A DNA stretch of 64,000 bases from Phycisphaeraceae bacterium (GCA_019636495.1 JAHBXL010000022.1:1-64000); one strand, 5' to 3'; shown: positions 43,770 to 52,131, counted from the stretch's first letter. Notes: generated from the sequence alone by a model not told the origin. A program made the numbers and translations.

Positions 43770-43898
43770 GGATTGCGTGCGGGTCGTCGTTCCGGGCGAG
43801 TTCCGGGGGGGGATGGAGCGGCCGAATGGTCGGAGTCGGGAGGAGGTTGCCCGGGAAGCGAGGGAGGGTAAAGGGGGTGGAGTCCTGCCCCGGGGGTG

Positions 43899-43926
43899 TT
43901 GACACGCCGGGAGAGTTGAGTAGTGT
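43899..43926 (+). promoter_or_regulatory. Possible sigma-70-type promoter
   Basis: TTGACA at 43899-43904, 16 bp spacer, TAGTGT at 43921-43926. It would give a 120-base leader for the acidic-protein gene at 44054. Confidence 0.45.
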
Positions 43927-44053
43927 ACCGCCTTTCAGGGGCGGGCCGATAGGGGAGCCCGCCTTGAGTGCGGCGTGCAACCCCGGCCGTGTCGGTCGGC
44001 GGACTCTGGTGGCGGGCGTCGGAACGAACGCAGGACCCAAACGAGGGTGACCC

Positions 44054-44314
44054 ATGTCGAGCGCGATGTTGGAAGAGTTGAAGATCGGAACGGGCGGGAA
44101 ACGGGCGGTGCTCGGCGATGGGCCGCTCATGGACGACGGCAAGAAGTTCGACGAGGAGGACGACGACGCCTTCGAAGATGAGGAGGGCGCCGGTGATGAG
44201 GAGTTTGACGACGAGGACGAGTTTGAGGATGACGAGGACGTCTTCGACGACGAAGACGACGCCGATGAGGAGTTTGGCGAGGACCTCGACGACGACGATG
44301 ACGATGATTTCTGA
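44054..44314 (+). CDS. Extremely acidic low-complexity protein
   Basis: An 86-residue protein whose C-terminal 60 residues are almost entirely Asp, Glu and Phe (DEEFDDEDEFEDDEDVFDDE and similar). The first 27 residues (MSSAMLEELKIGTGGKRAVL) look like a short structured head. Roles suggested for such tails include cation binding or disordered chaperone-like scaffolds, but there is no evidence here. The ATG at 44054 follows CGAGGGTGACC. A strong terminator follows at 44363. Codon use in the Asp/Glu run is repetitive, so the length may vary between strains. Confidence 0.7.
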   Translation: MSSAMLEELKIGTGGKRAVLGDGPLMDDGKKFDEEDDDAFEDEEGAGDEEFDDEDEFEDDEDVFDDEDDADEEFGEDLDDDDDDDF

Positions 44315-44362
44315 GGCCGCCGCGCTGGCGTGTGCCTCAGGCGCGATCCGTGATCGCCCCGC

Positions 44363-44394
44363 GGGCGGCCGATTGGCCGCCCGTGTTGTTTTTG
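44363..44394 (+). terminator. Terminator of acidic-protein gene
   Basis: Perfect stem GGGCGGCC (44363-44370) with GGCCGCCC (44375-44382), loop GATT, followed by GTGTTGTTTTT. It lies 48 bp after the gene stop. Confidence 0.85.
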
Positions 44395-44418
44395 AACGCG
44401 GCGGCCCGGAGGCTTCCC

Positions 44419-44940
44419 ATGCATTCCCCCAAGGGCCGCAAGACCAGACCCGCTGAGTCCGAGAACCCCGCGAGCACAGACCACGGCAGGCACCGCTTCG
44501 AGGACGCGCTCGCCGCGGCCCCCGCGCAGGCCCCGAGCGCGCCGCAGTTTGACCGGCGCCTCGGCATTGACCGGCGCGAGATCCGGGCGCGGATCACGCC
44601 CGAGGGCGAGATGGTCACCGGCGAAGAGGGTACCGGCCTCGAGCGCCGCCGCGGCCCGGGCCGCCGGCGCACCGACTTCATGCGGTCGGCCGAAGAAGGG
44701 GAGATGAGCCGGGAGCAGTTCCTGTTCCTGATGGCGATCGACGCCTTCAAGAAAGCCAACGACGTGCTGTACCCCACGTGGACGGACGTGCTGGAGGTTG
44801 TGCGCCTGCTGGGCTATCGCAAGACCATGCCCAGCGAGTTGAGCATCCGCGGCGCGGAGGACTTCCAGGAAGCGCCCGATTCTCTCAACGGCGTTCGTGC
44901 CAAGCCGGGCCACCCGGAACTGCGGCGCGAAGCGGCGTGA
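44419..44940 (+). CDS. Conserved hypothetical protein
   Basis: A 173-residue soluble protein with no recognised family. The middle has two Arg-rich segments (FDRRLGIDRREIRARITPEG and LERRRGPGRRRTDFMRS); the C-terminal half is helical (EQFLFLMAIDAFKKAN and WTDVLEVVRLLGYRKT). The combination of a basic patch and a helical domain suggests nucleic acid or ribosome binding, but this is inference. I recall similar proteins from planctomycetes. The ATG at 44419 has a CGGAGGC site. Confidence 0.7.
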   Translation: MHSPKGRKTRPAESENPASTDHGRHRFEDALAAAPAQAPSAPQFDRRLGIDRREIRARITPEGEMVTGEEGTGLERRRGPGRRRTDFMRSAEEGEMSREQFLFLMAIDAFKKANDVLYPTWTDVLEVVRLLGYRKTMPSELSIRGAEDFQEAPDSLNGVRAKPGHPELRREAA

Positions 44941-45296
44941 ACGGAACTGCGGGTCTCGTCGCAGATCGGCACGTGCGGCGACAGGCCGATTCGAAGACCG
45001 GGGAAGCGACTTGGGGCATAGCGCAAAGATGACGCGAACATGCCGGCGCGCACTCGGTAGCCCATTGAGGGGATATCCATACCGCCGGTTGCGAGATGAG
45101 CGTACAAAGCGAGACCTAACACGACCAGTTGCGAAACGCCACCCGCGACGACGAGATCACCGTCTTCGTCGAGCGCTGAGCATCGCTCGGCAGCACTGCC
45201 GACCCTGAACCATGACGCCGCGGGCCGAAAGGTCCGCGGCGTTTTTTCCTCGATGCCCGTCGGATTGGCTTGAGCAAGGGACAGCAGAGGTGGGCA
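44941..45296. other. Intergenic region with isolated terminator
   Basis: 356 bp between convergent genes. It ends in a strong intrinsic terminator (45215-45249) more than 270 bp from the upstream stop. A short open frame (45125-45178, reading LRNATRDDEITVFVER) ends just before it. The layout would suit a small RNA ending at the terminator, but no known RNA class is recognised. Confidence 0.45.
45215..45249 (+). terminator. Strong intrinsic terminator
   Basis: Stem ACGCCGCGGGCC (45215-45226) with GGTCCGCGGCGT (45231-45242), one G.U pair, GAAA loop, followed by six T. It is the clearest terminator in the window. It may end a small RNA or read-through from 44419, and may stop convergent gatB transcription. 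Confidence 0.9.
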
Positions 45297-47105
45297 TCAT
45301 CCCGCGAGTTTCCGCTCCAGTCGTTCGCGTACAGTCTTCGCATCCGCCTTTCCCGCGGCGAGTTTCATCGCGGTGCCGACAATGCGGCCAAGCGCAGCGG
45401 CCTTGCCCTCCTTGAACGCCGCGACGCTCGCCGGCTCGGCGGCGATGGCCGCATCGCACCACGCGTCGAGCGCGGCATCATCGATCACAATGATCAGCCC
45501 ACGACGCGTCGCGACCTCTTCCGGCTCTGCGCCGGCAGGCTCGCTTCCGCCGCGCCCCGGGGTCTCGTAGGCAAAGCCCTCCGCGCTCGGTTCCGGGCCG
45601 CACAGGATGCCGAAGAGTTCGTCCGCGCCCGCGGCGGAGAGTTTGCCCGCTTCGCGCAGGGCGATGATCCCGCCGATCTGCTCGGGCCCGATGCCCAGCC
45701 CGCTGACCAGCGCCTGATGGTCCATCGGCCCGTGCCGAGAGTCCGCCTCCGAATCCTCTGCCGCGGTGCCAGTTTGCTTCGCCGACAGCGCGATGGCGCG
45801 CGACCGCTCGTTGGCGCGCTTCAGACCGTTCTGCAGCATGAAGTTCGCCGCGATGCGCCCCGCGCGGGATCTCTCGACGCCACGGTCTGCCGCGGCGTCG
45901 ATGACGGCCTCGTAGAACAAACAGTCATCGCGTTCTTCGGTGAGCGCTGCGGCTTCCTTGGGCGACAGCGCGTAGTCGGCGATGAACCGGCGTGCGCGGG
46001 AGAGGGGCAGTTCGGGCACGCGCGCGGCGACGCGGTCGCGCCACTCTTCGCTCACCACGACCGGCGGCAGGTCCGGGTCGGGAAAGTAGCGGTAGTCGTG
46101 CGCCTCCTCCTTCTCGCGCTGCACGAAGGTCGCGAGCGTCACGTCGTCCCAGCCGCGGGTGGTCTTGGTTCCGGGCGCGAACTCGATGCCGTCGCGCTGC
46201 CAGCGGAGCGGCTGCTCGCGAAGTTCGAACTCGATCGCGCCCTTGAGAGATTTGAAGGAGTTGAGGTTCTTGACCTCGACGATGGGTGTCCTGATGGTTC
46301 GTCCGTCGTCGAGCGTGAGGATGCAGTTGATGTTGGGCTCGAAGCGCATGTGCCCGCGCTGCATCACGCCCTCGCTCGCCCCAAGGAAACGGCAGATGTT
46401 GCGGAGCATCTGCGCGAAGACCACGCACTCCTCGGCCGAGCGGAAGTCGGGCTGCGTGACGATCTCCAGCAGCGGCGTGCCCGCGCGGTTGTAGTCGGCG
46501 TAGGAACACCCGTCGCCGGCGCGCCCGCCCGCCGACCCGCCGGGCATTTCGTGCAGCAGTTTGCCCGCGTCCTCCTCCAGGTGCGCGCGGATGATGCCGA
46601 TGTCGCGCCCGCCGCGGCCGGTCTCCGACTGTGGCCCGCGCGGGCCGGTCGCGGCGTCGGCGCCGCGGGCCAGGGCCTCGAAGTCGATCCGGCCGTCGGT
46701 GCCGATGGGCGGGAGTGAAACCCGGCCATCGAAGCACAGAGGCAGGTCATACTGCGAGATCTGGTAGTTCTTGGGCAGGTCCGCGTAGAAGTAACTCTTC
46801 CGGTCCCACTTGCTGTACGGCGCGACCGAGCACCCCAGCGCAAGACCGACCATCATCGACAGTTCGACCGCCGCGAGGTTCATCACCGGCAGCGCGCCGG
46901 GCAGCGCAAGCACCACCGGGTCGATGAGCGTGTTGGGTTCAATGTGACCCGGCACTCCGTGCCGGGAATCCTGGTGGCCCGGCACTCCGTGCCGGGAATA
47001 GGTCTCCGGATGCGCCGGGCTGGCCACGCGGCTGAACATCTTGCTGCGCGTCGCGAGTTCGACGTGCACCTCCATGCCGACGATGAGTTGGACAGCGCGG
47101 ATCAT
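45297..47105 (-). CDS. gatB: Asp/Glu-tRNA amidotransferase subunit B, with repeat insertion
   Basis: Part of GatCAB, which converts misacylated Glu-tRNA(Gln)/Asp-tRNA(Asn) into the correct Gln/Asn forms. The core shows IVGMEVHVEL at the start, LPKNYQISQYDLPLC, HLEEDAGKLLHE, DYNRAGTPLLEIV, EPNINCIL, EVKNLNSFKSL and a C-terminal YqeY-like helical domain. At 602 residues it is longer than usual (about 480-500). One cause is residues 36-55, where two copies of a 30 bp hairpin repeat are translated in frame as SRHGVPGH units (46943-47000). The ATG at 47105 matches the family N-terminus; an ATG at 47192 with a GAGGAG site would add 29 residues. Confidence 0.93.
   Translation of the reverse strand: MIRAVQLIVGMEVHVELATRSKMFSRVASPAHPETYSRHGVPGHQDSRHGVPGHIEPNTLIDPVVLALPGALPVMNLAAVELSMMVGLALGCSVAPYSKWDRKSYFYADLPKNYQISQYDLPLCFDGRVSLPPIGTDGRIDFEALARGADAATGPRGPQSETGRGGRDIGIIRAHLEEDAGKLLHEMPGGSAGGRAGDGCSYADYNRAGTPLLEIVTQPDFRSAEECVVFAQMLRNICRFLGASEGVMQRGHMRFEPNINCILTLDDGRTIRTPIVEVKNLNSFKSLKGAIEFELREQPLRWQRDGIEFAPGTKTTRGWDDVTLATFVQREKEEAHDYRYFPDPDLPPVVVSEEWRDRVAARVPELPLSRARRFIADYALSPKEAAALTEERDDCLFYEAVIDAAADRGVERSRAGRIAANFMLQNGLKRANERSRAIALSAKQTGTAAEDSEADSRHGPMDHQALVSGLGIGPEQIGGIIALREAGKLSAAGADELFGILCGPEPSAEGFAYETPGRGGSEPAGAEPEEVATRRGLIIVIDDAALDAWCDAAIAAEPASVAAFKEGKAAALGRIVGTAMKLAAGKADAKTVRERLERKLAG
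46943..47000. repeat. Two tandem hairpin repeats inside gatB
   Basis: Two copies at a 30 bp period: CCCGGCAC, TCC, GTGCCGGG at 46948-46966, and the same stem at 46978-46996 preceded by GGTGG. Both are in the same orientation and the period equals 10 codons, so the gatB frame is kept. They read as SRHGVPGH on the gatB strand. Stem and loop fit the intergenic hairpin family. Confidence 0.93.
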
Positions 47106-47194
47106 GGCAGAGCGTAGGGACATCGCCCCGCGGCCGGACCTGCCTGACGGCTCGGGCACCGCGCCGCATCCGATGGTGTTAGGATCTGCCATCA

Positions 47195-48802
47195 ATGCTC
47201 CTCTGGCCCGCCAACTCGTGGCTGTTCTGGGTCGCGGTTGCCATCGCGTTCGCGCTCGCGATGCGCTTCGGCCTGTTCCCGGCCCAGGGGGCCAATGTCA
47301 GCCGCAGGCGCATCGCCGCGCTGCTCATTCTCGCGGCGGGCGCGGTCGTCGCCGTCATCGTCCTGCCCATGCTCGCCTTCGCGACGGCCACCGACAGCAA
47401 CGCCGGCAGCCCGCTCGACTTTGCCATGTGGACCGGGGCGATCTTCCTCGGCGTGCTCGCCCTGCTCGTCGCCACGTGGGCGCTCTTTGCCGACAGCGCC
47501 CGCGGCCGAAAACGCTGCCCCAAATGCTGGTACGACATGAGCGCCTCGCCCGCGCTCACCTGCCCCGAATGCGGCACGACCGCAAAGTCCCCCGCCGCGC
47601 TCCTCCGCACCCGCCGCCACTGGCGCGTGCTGCTGGTTGCAGCGGTTGTGCTCGCGCTCAGCGCCGCAGCCGCGGTGGGGCCGAACCTCCGTGCAGGAAG
47701 GGGATTCGACCTTGTTCCTGATCTGGTCATGGTCGCGCTCTGCCCGTATGTCTCGGGCGGCAACAGATTCAGCCGTGCCATCGACGAGCGCATCGGCGAT
47801 GAGGCGACATCGCGAGGGGTGGGTCCAGAGGGGTCAGTCCGTCGGTGGGTCATGCTTCGATCCGCTCGAACGGCCATTGCCTCGACCGACTCAACGATTG
47901 TGTTCCGCGGCCTGTGCATTTTCACCGCGGCAGGGCGCGATGTTCAAGGTGAAGTGCCCCGCCTGCTGGAACTTGTCAACGGAATGGACGCGGCCGTTAC
48001 AAACTATGCGCTTCTCGTGCTGTGGCAGTGTGCGGATGAGAACGAAGAAGCCCGCGCAGCGCTTATCGCATCATTGGACAGCAGCAACCGTCGCACCGTC
48101 GCGATCTCAGTTGGCTTCCTATGGCCGCGATCCGAGCGAAGTGGCGTGCTGGCGCTGACACCGGAGGTCGAACAACTCGGAGCACACTCAAACCCCCTCG
48201 TTCGCGCCGATGTACTTCGCCGCGCCGTTTCTCAGAACGTCCACGACCCCGTGACACTCCGGCTCTTTCAGGCCGCGCTGGTTGATGAAGCCCCGGTCGT
48301 CCGCGCCACCGCACTCCGCATCGCGGGCGCACAAATGAAGCCGCCGGCCGACTTCCAGCAGCACGTCGCGCGCGGGCTTTCCGATCCAACGCCCATGGTC
48401 CAGCACGCCGCGGCGTGGGCGCTGATCGGCACCGACTATCCCGACTCGGACCTCTGGGCCTTGGTCCCCGGCATCCTCGGCACGATGGGCGCGGGCGATG
48501 CCACGTACTTCATCTCGATGACCATGACCAGCAGCATCACCGAGACCAAGGTGCGCACGCTGCTCGATGTTGCCGCGATGTACCCCGTTCTCCGGCGCGA
48601 CGTCAATCGTGCCTTCGCCCACTGCCGCGAGTTCCAGGCGGAGTTGCTCCCGTTGCTCCGCAGCGCAGCCGCGGCGTGGCGCAGCGGCGAGGATGAACCC
48701 AACGCCCGCGCGCTGGAAGACATCATCACCCTGATTGAAGACGACCTCCGAATGCGCGGCGGGGGCGACATCGACCAAGGTCCGGAACAGACCGAGGAGT
48801 GA
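47195..48802 (+). CDS. Membrane protein with zinc ribbon and HEAT-like repeats
   Basis: A 535-residue protein: four predicted transmembrane helices in the first 165 residues (LFWVAVAIAFALAMRFGLF, ALLILAAGAVVAVIVLPML and others), a zinc ribbon between helices 3 and 4 (RCPKCWYDMSASP with CPECGTTA), and a helical C-terminal half with repeated ALRIAG/WALIG-type segments (VVRATALRIAGAQ, MVQHAAAWALIG) typical of HEAT-like repeats. The repeats probably bind a protein partner. It is divergent from gatB with very short spacing. No function is recognised. Confidence 0.75.
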   Translation: MLLWPANSWLFWVAVAIAFALAMRFGLFPAQGANVSRRRIAALLILAAGAVVAVIVLPMLAFATATDSNAGSPLDFAMWTGAIFLGVLALLVATWALFADSARGRKRCPKCWYDMSASPALTCPECGTTAKSPAALLRTRRHWRVLLVAAVVLALSAAAAVGPNLRAGRGFDLVPDLVMVALCPYVSGGNRFSRAIDERIGDEATSRGVGPEGSVRRWVMLRSARTAIASTDSTIVFRGLCIFTAAGRDVQGEVPRLLELVNGMDAAVTNYALLVLWQCADENEEARAALIASLDSSNRRTVAISVGFLWPRSERSGVLALTPEVEQLGAHSNPLVRADVLRRAVSQNVHDPVTLRLFQAALVDEAPVVRATALRIAGAQMKPPADFQQHVARGLSDPTPMVQHAAAWALIGTDYPDSDLWALVPGILGTMGAGDATYFISMTMTSSITETKVRTLLDVAAMYPVLRRDVNRAFAHCREFQAELLPLLRSAAAAWRSGEDEPNARALEDIITLIEDDLRMRGGGDIDQGPEQTEE

Positions 48803-48831
48803 CGCCGTCGAGCAGGCAGCGCACGCCCTCC

Positions 48832-50463
48832 TCACCCCAGCCTGCTCACCGCCCGCTTCTCGGCGCGCTGCACGCGCATCGTGCTCAGGCCCAACTCCGC
48901 CGCGGCCTGCAGCACAGTTCGCGGCGGCCGGGCATCCCAGCCCATCCGCACGACGATCACATCGCGCTCGACGCGCTCGAGCACATCGATCCGCTCTCGC
49001 GCGCTGGCCGGCAACTCCAGCCACGCGCTCCAGGTGGTGAGCGAGGGCCAGGGGTCATCAAACCGCACCAGCGCGGGATCCGGCCGCGGCAGGGCCCGTC
49101 CCGGCGCAACGTGGCCCGCGTGCGCCTCCAGCCACTTCGAGACCACGCGGTTGAGTGCAAGGCCCGCAGGAGCGGCAAAGCGACCGCCCTTGGATGCATC
49201 GAACACGTCCGCCGCCTCGGAGAGCGCGGTCAGCAGCGCGGCGGCGAGTTCCGCGGCCTGCGCGGGCGGGATCGCCGCGATCGAGCGGTGCGCCCGGCTC
49301 TCCACCGTTCGCAGCGCAAGACCCAGCCCGGCGCGAACGATCTCGCCCTTCAGCCGGGCGGCCCAGCGCAGGCGCGTCTCGATCCAATCGATACCGCCCT
49401 CGCCATCGGGCGGATCGCCGAGGGTGCGCGGGGCGCGACGCGGGAGTGCGTCAATCGCCGCCGCGGCTTGTGTGCGCAGCAGCGCGTACGCACCCGCGAC
49501 CGCGCGCTCCCACTTCGCCGGCGGTTCGGTCGGCGCGGCCTGTTCGAGCAGTTCGGCGATGGTCGTGGGCAGCGGGCGCGACAGTCCCGAGCACGCCGCA
49601 GGCGCGGCGAGCAGGTGCGCCCGCGCGGCGTCGGGCAGAGCCAGCGCGTCGGCGCGCGCGGGAATGGCGAGGGCGCGCAGGCGAGCTGCGCGCACGGCCG
49701 CGGCGGCGCGGTAGACCGTGGCCCGGCTGGGGCGCGCCCGGCGCTGCCCGAACAGCGGACGGTCCTGCGTTGCATCGTGCGCGAGGACCGCGCGCCGCAC
49801 CGCGCCCGGCGAGCGTGCAAAGCGTCGTGCAAGCCTCGCGGCGCAGCGCGAGAGCGACCAGCCCAGCACGCCGCGGTAGCGTGCGGCCCGCCGGTGCAGC
49901 CGCGCGGCCAGCGCGGCGTCGATGCGGGAGAAGTTCGCGGCGTCGGCGAGCGATCGCGCGTGGGATCGCTCGAAGGCCTCGACGGCGCGCAGCGCATACA
50001 GCGACTTGCTCGGCGCGCGGCGGCCGGCGCGGCGGGCCTCGGGCAGCACGTGCCGCGCACACAGGCCCAGCGGGCGGTAGCGCTCCAGCGTGCGCCGGCT
50101 GATGCGCCACCTGGCGCACAGTTGCTCGGTCGTGAGCCACGCGCCCGGCTCGGCCTCGATCAGGTGCGCATCGGTGTAGCGCGATGCGTGCGAGAGCGCG
50201 TGCACCAGCGAGCCAAGATCGTGCAGCAGGTCGTCGTGCCCGATGGTCGCATCGGTCGCCCGCTCGGGGCGGTACCCCGTCACGCGGAAGATCACCCACT
50301 CGACCGGCCAGACCCGTGCCGCATTGGGCGGCTCTTCGAGCAGTTGCAGGGCGAGGTCCTCGGCCCGCAGCAACTGCCTGCGCGCTGCATCCGGCGGCTG
50401 GAAGCGCAACTGCCTCGCAAGTTCGGCCAGCGCGGGCGTGCGGATCTGCGGCGCACGGGGCAT
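48832..50463 (-). CDS. Sigma-70-like protein with N-terminal HTH, large
   Basis: A 543-residue protein. Residues 109-135 (WLTTEQLCARWRISRRTLER) are a MerR/excisionase-like helix-turn-helix. Residues about 425-455 (DVFDASKGGRFAAPAGLALN) resemble sigma region 2, where FDPSRG...FSTYA is typical. The C-terminal 45 residues (ERDVIVVRMGWDARPPRTVL and AAELGLSTMRVQRAEKRA) resemble region 4.2 of primary-type sigma factors. Between them lie two Ala/Arg-rich domains of unknown fold. It may be an alternative sigma factor with an extra DNA-reading head; this is inference. cysE ends 11 bp upstream, so they form an operon. Confidence 0.65.
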   Translation of the reverse strand: MPRAPQIRTPALAELARQLRFQPPDAARRQLLRAEDLALQLLEEPPNAARVWPVEWVIFRVTGYRPERATDATIGHDDLLHDLGSLVHALSHASRYTDAHLIEAEPGAWLTTEQLCARWRISRRTLERYRPLGLCARHVLPEARRAGRRAPSKSLYALRAVEAFERSHARSLADAANFSRIDAALAARLHRRAARYRGVLGWSLSRCAARLARRFARSPGAVRRAVLAHDATQDRPLFGQRRARPSRATVYRAAAAVRAARLRALAIPARADALALPDAARAHLLAAPAACSGLSRPLPTTIAELLEQAAPTEPPAKWERAVAGAYALLRTQAAAAIDALPRRAPRTLGDPPDGEGGIDWIETRLRWAARLKGEIVRAGLGLALRTVESRAHRSIAAIPPAQAAELAAALLTALSEAADVFDASKGGRFAAPAGLALNRVVSKWLEAHAGHVAPGRALPRPDPALVRFDDPWPSLTTWSAWLELPASARERIDVLERVERDVIVVRMGWDARPPRTVLQAAAELGLSTMRVQRAEKRAVSRLG

Positions 50464-50474
50464 GGAGACATCCG

Positions 50475-51602
50475 TCAGATGCCCGCGCCGTCGCCCAGCC
50501 AACTCAGGCTCGGCGCGTCGCCATCGGCCCGGGCGGGCGTGCCGGCAGACGCAGGCGGAACCGGCGGTGCGGGGGGCGCGGCGGGGGTGGAGGGCGCGGC
50601 CGCGGCACGCGGCGGTCGCGTCGCGGCGGGCCGTGCCGCGGCATTTGGCCGCAGCGTCAGGTCCGCCCGGGGCTGCTGAACCACGTGTCCCGGCGGCACG
50701 CTCGAGGTGACGAATACGCCGCCGGCAATCACACAGTCATCGCCGATCACCGTGTCGCCGCCGAGGATCACCGCGCCCGCGTAGATGTTCACGCGGTCGC
50801 CGATCGTGGGGTGCCGCTTGATGCCGCGGATCGCGCGGCCGCGCTCGTCCTTTGGGAACGACCGCGCGCCGAGCGTCACCCCCTGGTAGATCTTCACGAG
50901 ACGGCCGATGATGCTCGTCTCGCCGATCACAGTGCCGGAGCCGTGGTCGATGAAGAACGATTCGCCGATCTGCGCGCCGGGGTGGATGTCGATGCCCGTG
51001 CGCGAGTGCGCCAGTTCGGCGATCAGTCGCGGCAGGACCGGCACGCCCAGCGCGTACAACTCGTGCGCCACCCGATGCGAGAAGATCGCCTCAAGCCCGG
51101 GGTAGCAGAGGATGATCTCGTCGGTGTGTTCGGCGGCGGGGTCGCCGTCGAACGCCGCCTGCACATCGAGCGCGAGCATCTCGCGCACGTGCACGAGGCG
51201 GTTGAGAAACGCGAGCACGACACGCTCGGCAAACTCGGCGGGCTTCTCCATCGGCGCTGTTCCGCCGCCGCGGCGGGGGTACCGCAGCAGGCCGAGGACC
51301 TCCTGCCGAAGGACCGCCGCGACCCGATCAACGAGTTGGCCGACGTGGGCGTCGAGTTGGTCTTCCCGCAGTGGTTCCGGGTCGAAGAACCCGGGGAACA
51401 TCAGGCGGCGGAGGAGGTCGACCAGATCGCCGACGCGGGCCAGGTCGGCGGCGCGGAGTCCGCCGGCGGCATCGTCCCGGCCGGCGCGGCCATCGCCGGC
51501 GCGCAGCCGCGTCAGTTCGACGGCTTGGATTGAGCGCGCCAGGCGGGTGGAAGCCGAAGAAAGGTCCGCATCCATGCTGGTGTCCGGGCCGTATGGGGTC
51601 AT
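50475..51602 (-). CDS. cysE: Serine O-acetyltransferase
   Basis: Transfers acetyl from acetyl-CoA to serine, giving O-acetylserine for cysteine synthesis. The 375-residue protein has an N-terminal helical domain, then a left-handed beta-helix with hexapeptide repeats: HRVAHELYALG, LAHSRTGIDIHPGAQIGE, IDHGSGTVIGETSIIG (catalytic His), and RHPTIGDRVNIYAGAVILGG. A C-terminal tail of about 65 residues rich in Pro and Ala is extra. The ATG at 51602 is used; a later ATG at 51575 is possible. The downstream gene (11 bp) is the sigma-like protein. A palindrome lies upstream. Confidence 0.9.
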   Translation of the reverse strand: MTPYGPDTSMDADLSSASTRLARSIQAVELTRLRAGDGRAGRDDAAGGLRAADLARVGDLVDLLRRLMFPGFFDPEPLREDQLDAHVGQLVDRVAAVLRQEVLGLLRYPRRGGGTAPMEKPAEFAERVVLAFLNRLVHVREMLALDVQAAFDGDPAAEHTDEIILCYPGLEAIFSHRVAHELYALGVPVLPRLIAELAHSRTGIDIHPGAQIGESFFIDHGSGTVIGETSIIGRLVKIYQGVTLGARSFPKDERGRAIRGIKRHPTIGDRVNIYAGAVILGGDTVIGDDCVIAGGVFVTSSVPPGHVVQQPRADLTLRPNAAARPAATRPPRAAAAPSTPAAPPAPPVPPASAGTPARADGDAPSLSWLGDGAGI

Positions 51603-51681
51603 CAAGGGGCGCAGGTGCGCGGCAGAGAAGGGAGTATCGACCGACCGCACCGAGTGGGCAAGGGACGGAATCCTTGGAACC

Positions 51682-51703
51682 ATACCACCTGATATGGTGG
51701 TAT
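51682..51703. promoter_or_regulatory. Perfect palindrome between cysE and lipoprotein gene
   Basis: ATACCACC (51682-51689) and GGTGGTAT (51696-51703) form an 8 bp inverted repeat around TGATAT. It lies in the divergent space 80 bp upstream of cysE, with TTGGAA at 51674 on the other side. It fits an operator site for a dimeric regulator better than a terminator, as no T run follows. Confidence 0.5.
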
Positions 51704-51812
51704 CATGAGTTTGGACACGGCCGTCGCGAGGGCGAGCCGGTTGGAAAGCGTGAGCCGCGGGTTGACGGTCCGGCTCGGACACGGTACAACCTTGACCCTT
51801 CAGGAGCCATTC

Positions 51813-52094
51813 ATGTCGACGAGCAATCAGAGTGCGGGTGTGTTGTGTGCCTTGGCGGGCGCGTGCGTGTTGGCGGCCCTGTCGGGCTGCTCGTCCTCGG
51901 ACTCGCGCTACGAGCAGGTGAAGGCGGACCCGACGCCGAACATCGATACGTTGTACGAGCGTCCAGAGGATGTCGACAACGCGATCGTGGTGACGGTCGA
52001 CGAGAACTCGCGAATGTTCTGGCAGGACCTGGGCCGGGTGTTCCTGTTCGACCGGCCATCGCGTCTGGCGCGCGAGCCGATCCCACGCCCGTGA
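51813..52094 (+). CDS. Small lipoprotein
   Basis: A 93-residue predicted lipoprotein: signal peptide with lipobox Cys26 (CVLAALSGCSSS), then a short mature domain (YERPEDVDNAIVVTVDENSR, LGRVFLFDRPSRL). No recognised family; a small membrane-anchored envelope component is likely. The ATG at 51813 has a CAGGAG site. A bidirectional terminator follows at 52132. Confidence 0.75.
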   Translation: MSTSNQSAGVLCALAGACVLAALSGCSSSDSRYEQVKADPTPNIDTLYERPEDVDNAIVVTVDENSRMFWQDLGRVFLFDRPSRLAREPIPRP

Positions 52095-52131
52095 TCGGGT
52101 ACGCGCGGAGGCAAAACGTTCAAAAAGAAAC

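Noticed and set aside
45030..45249. Possible SRP, 6S or RNase P RNA before the terminator
   Set aside because: None of the conserved motifs of these RNAs are visible; kept only as an unassigned small RNA candidate.
46943..47000. Short direct repeats that could be read as a CRISPR array
   Set aside because: Only two units, no variable spacers, and they lie inside gatB; they match the hairpin family found in intergenic DNA.
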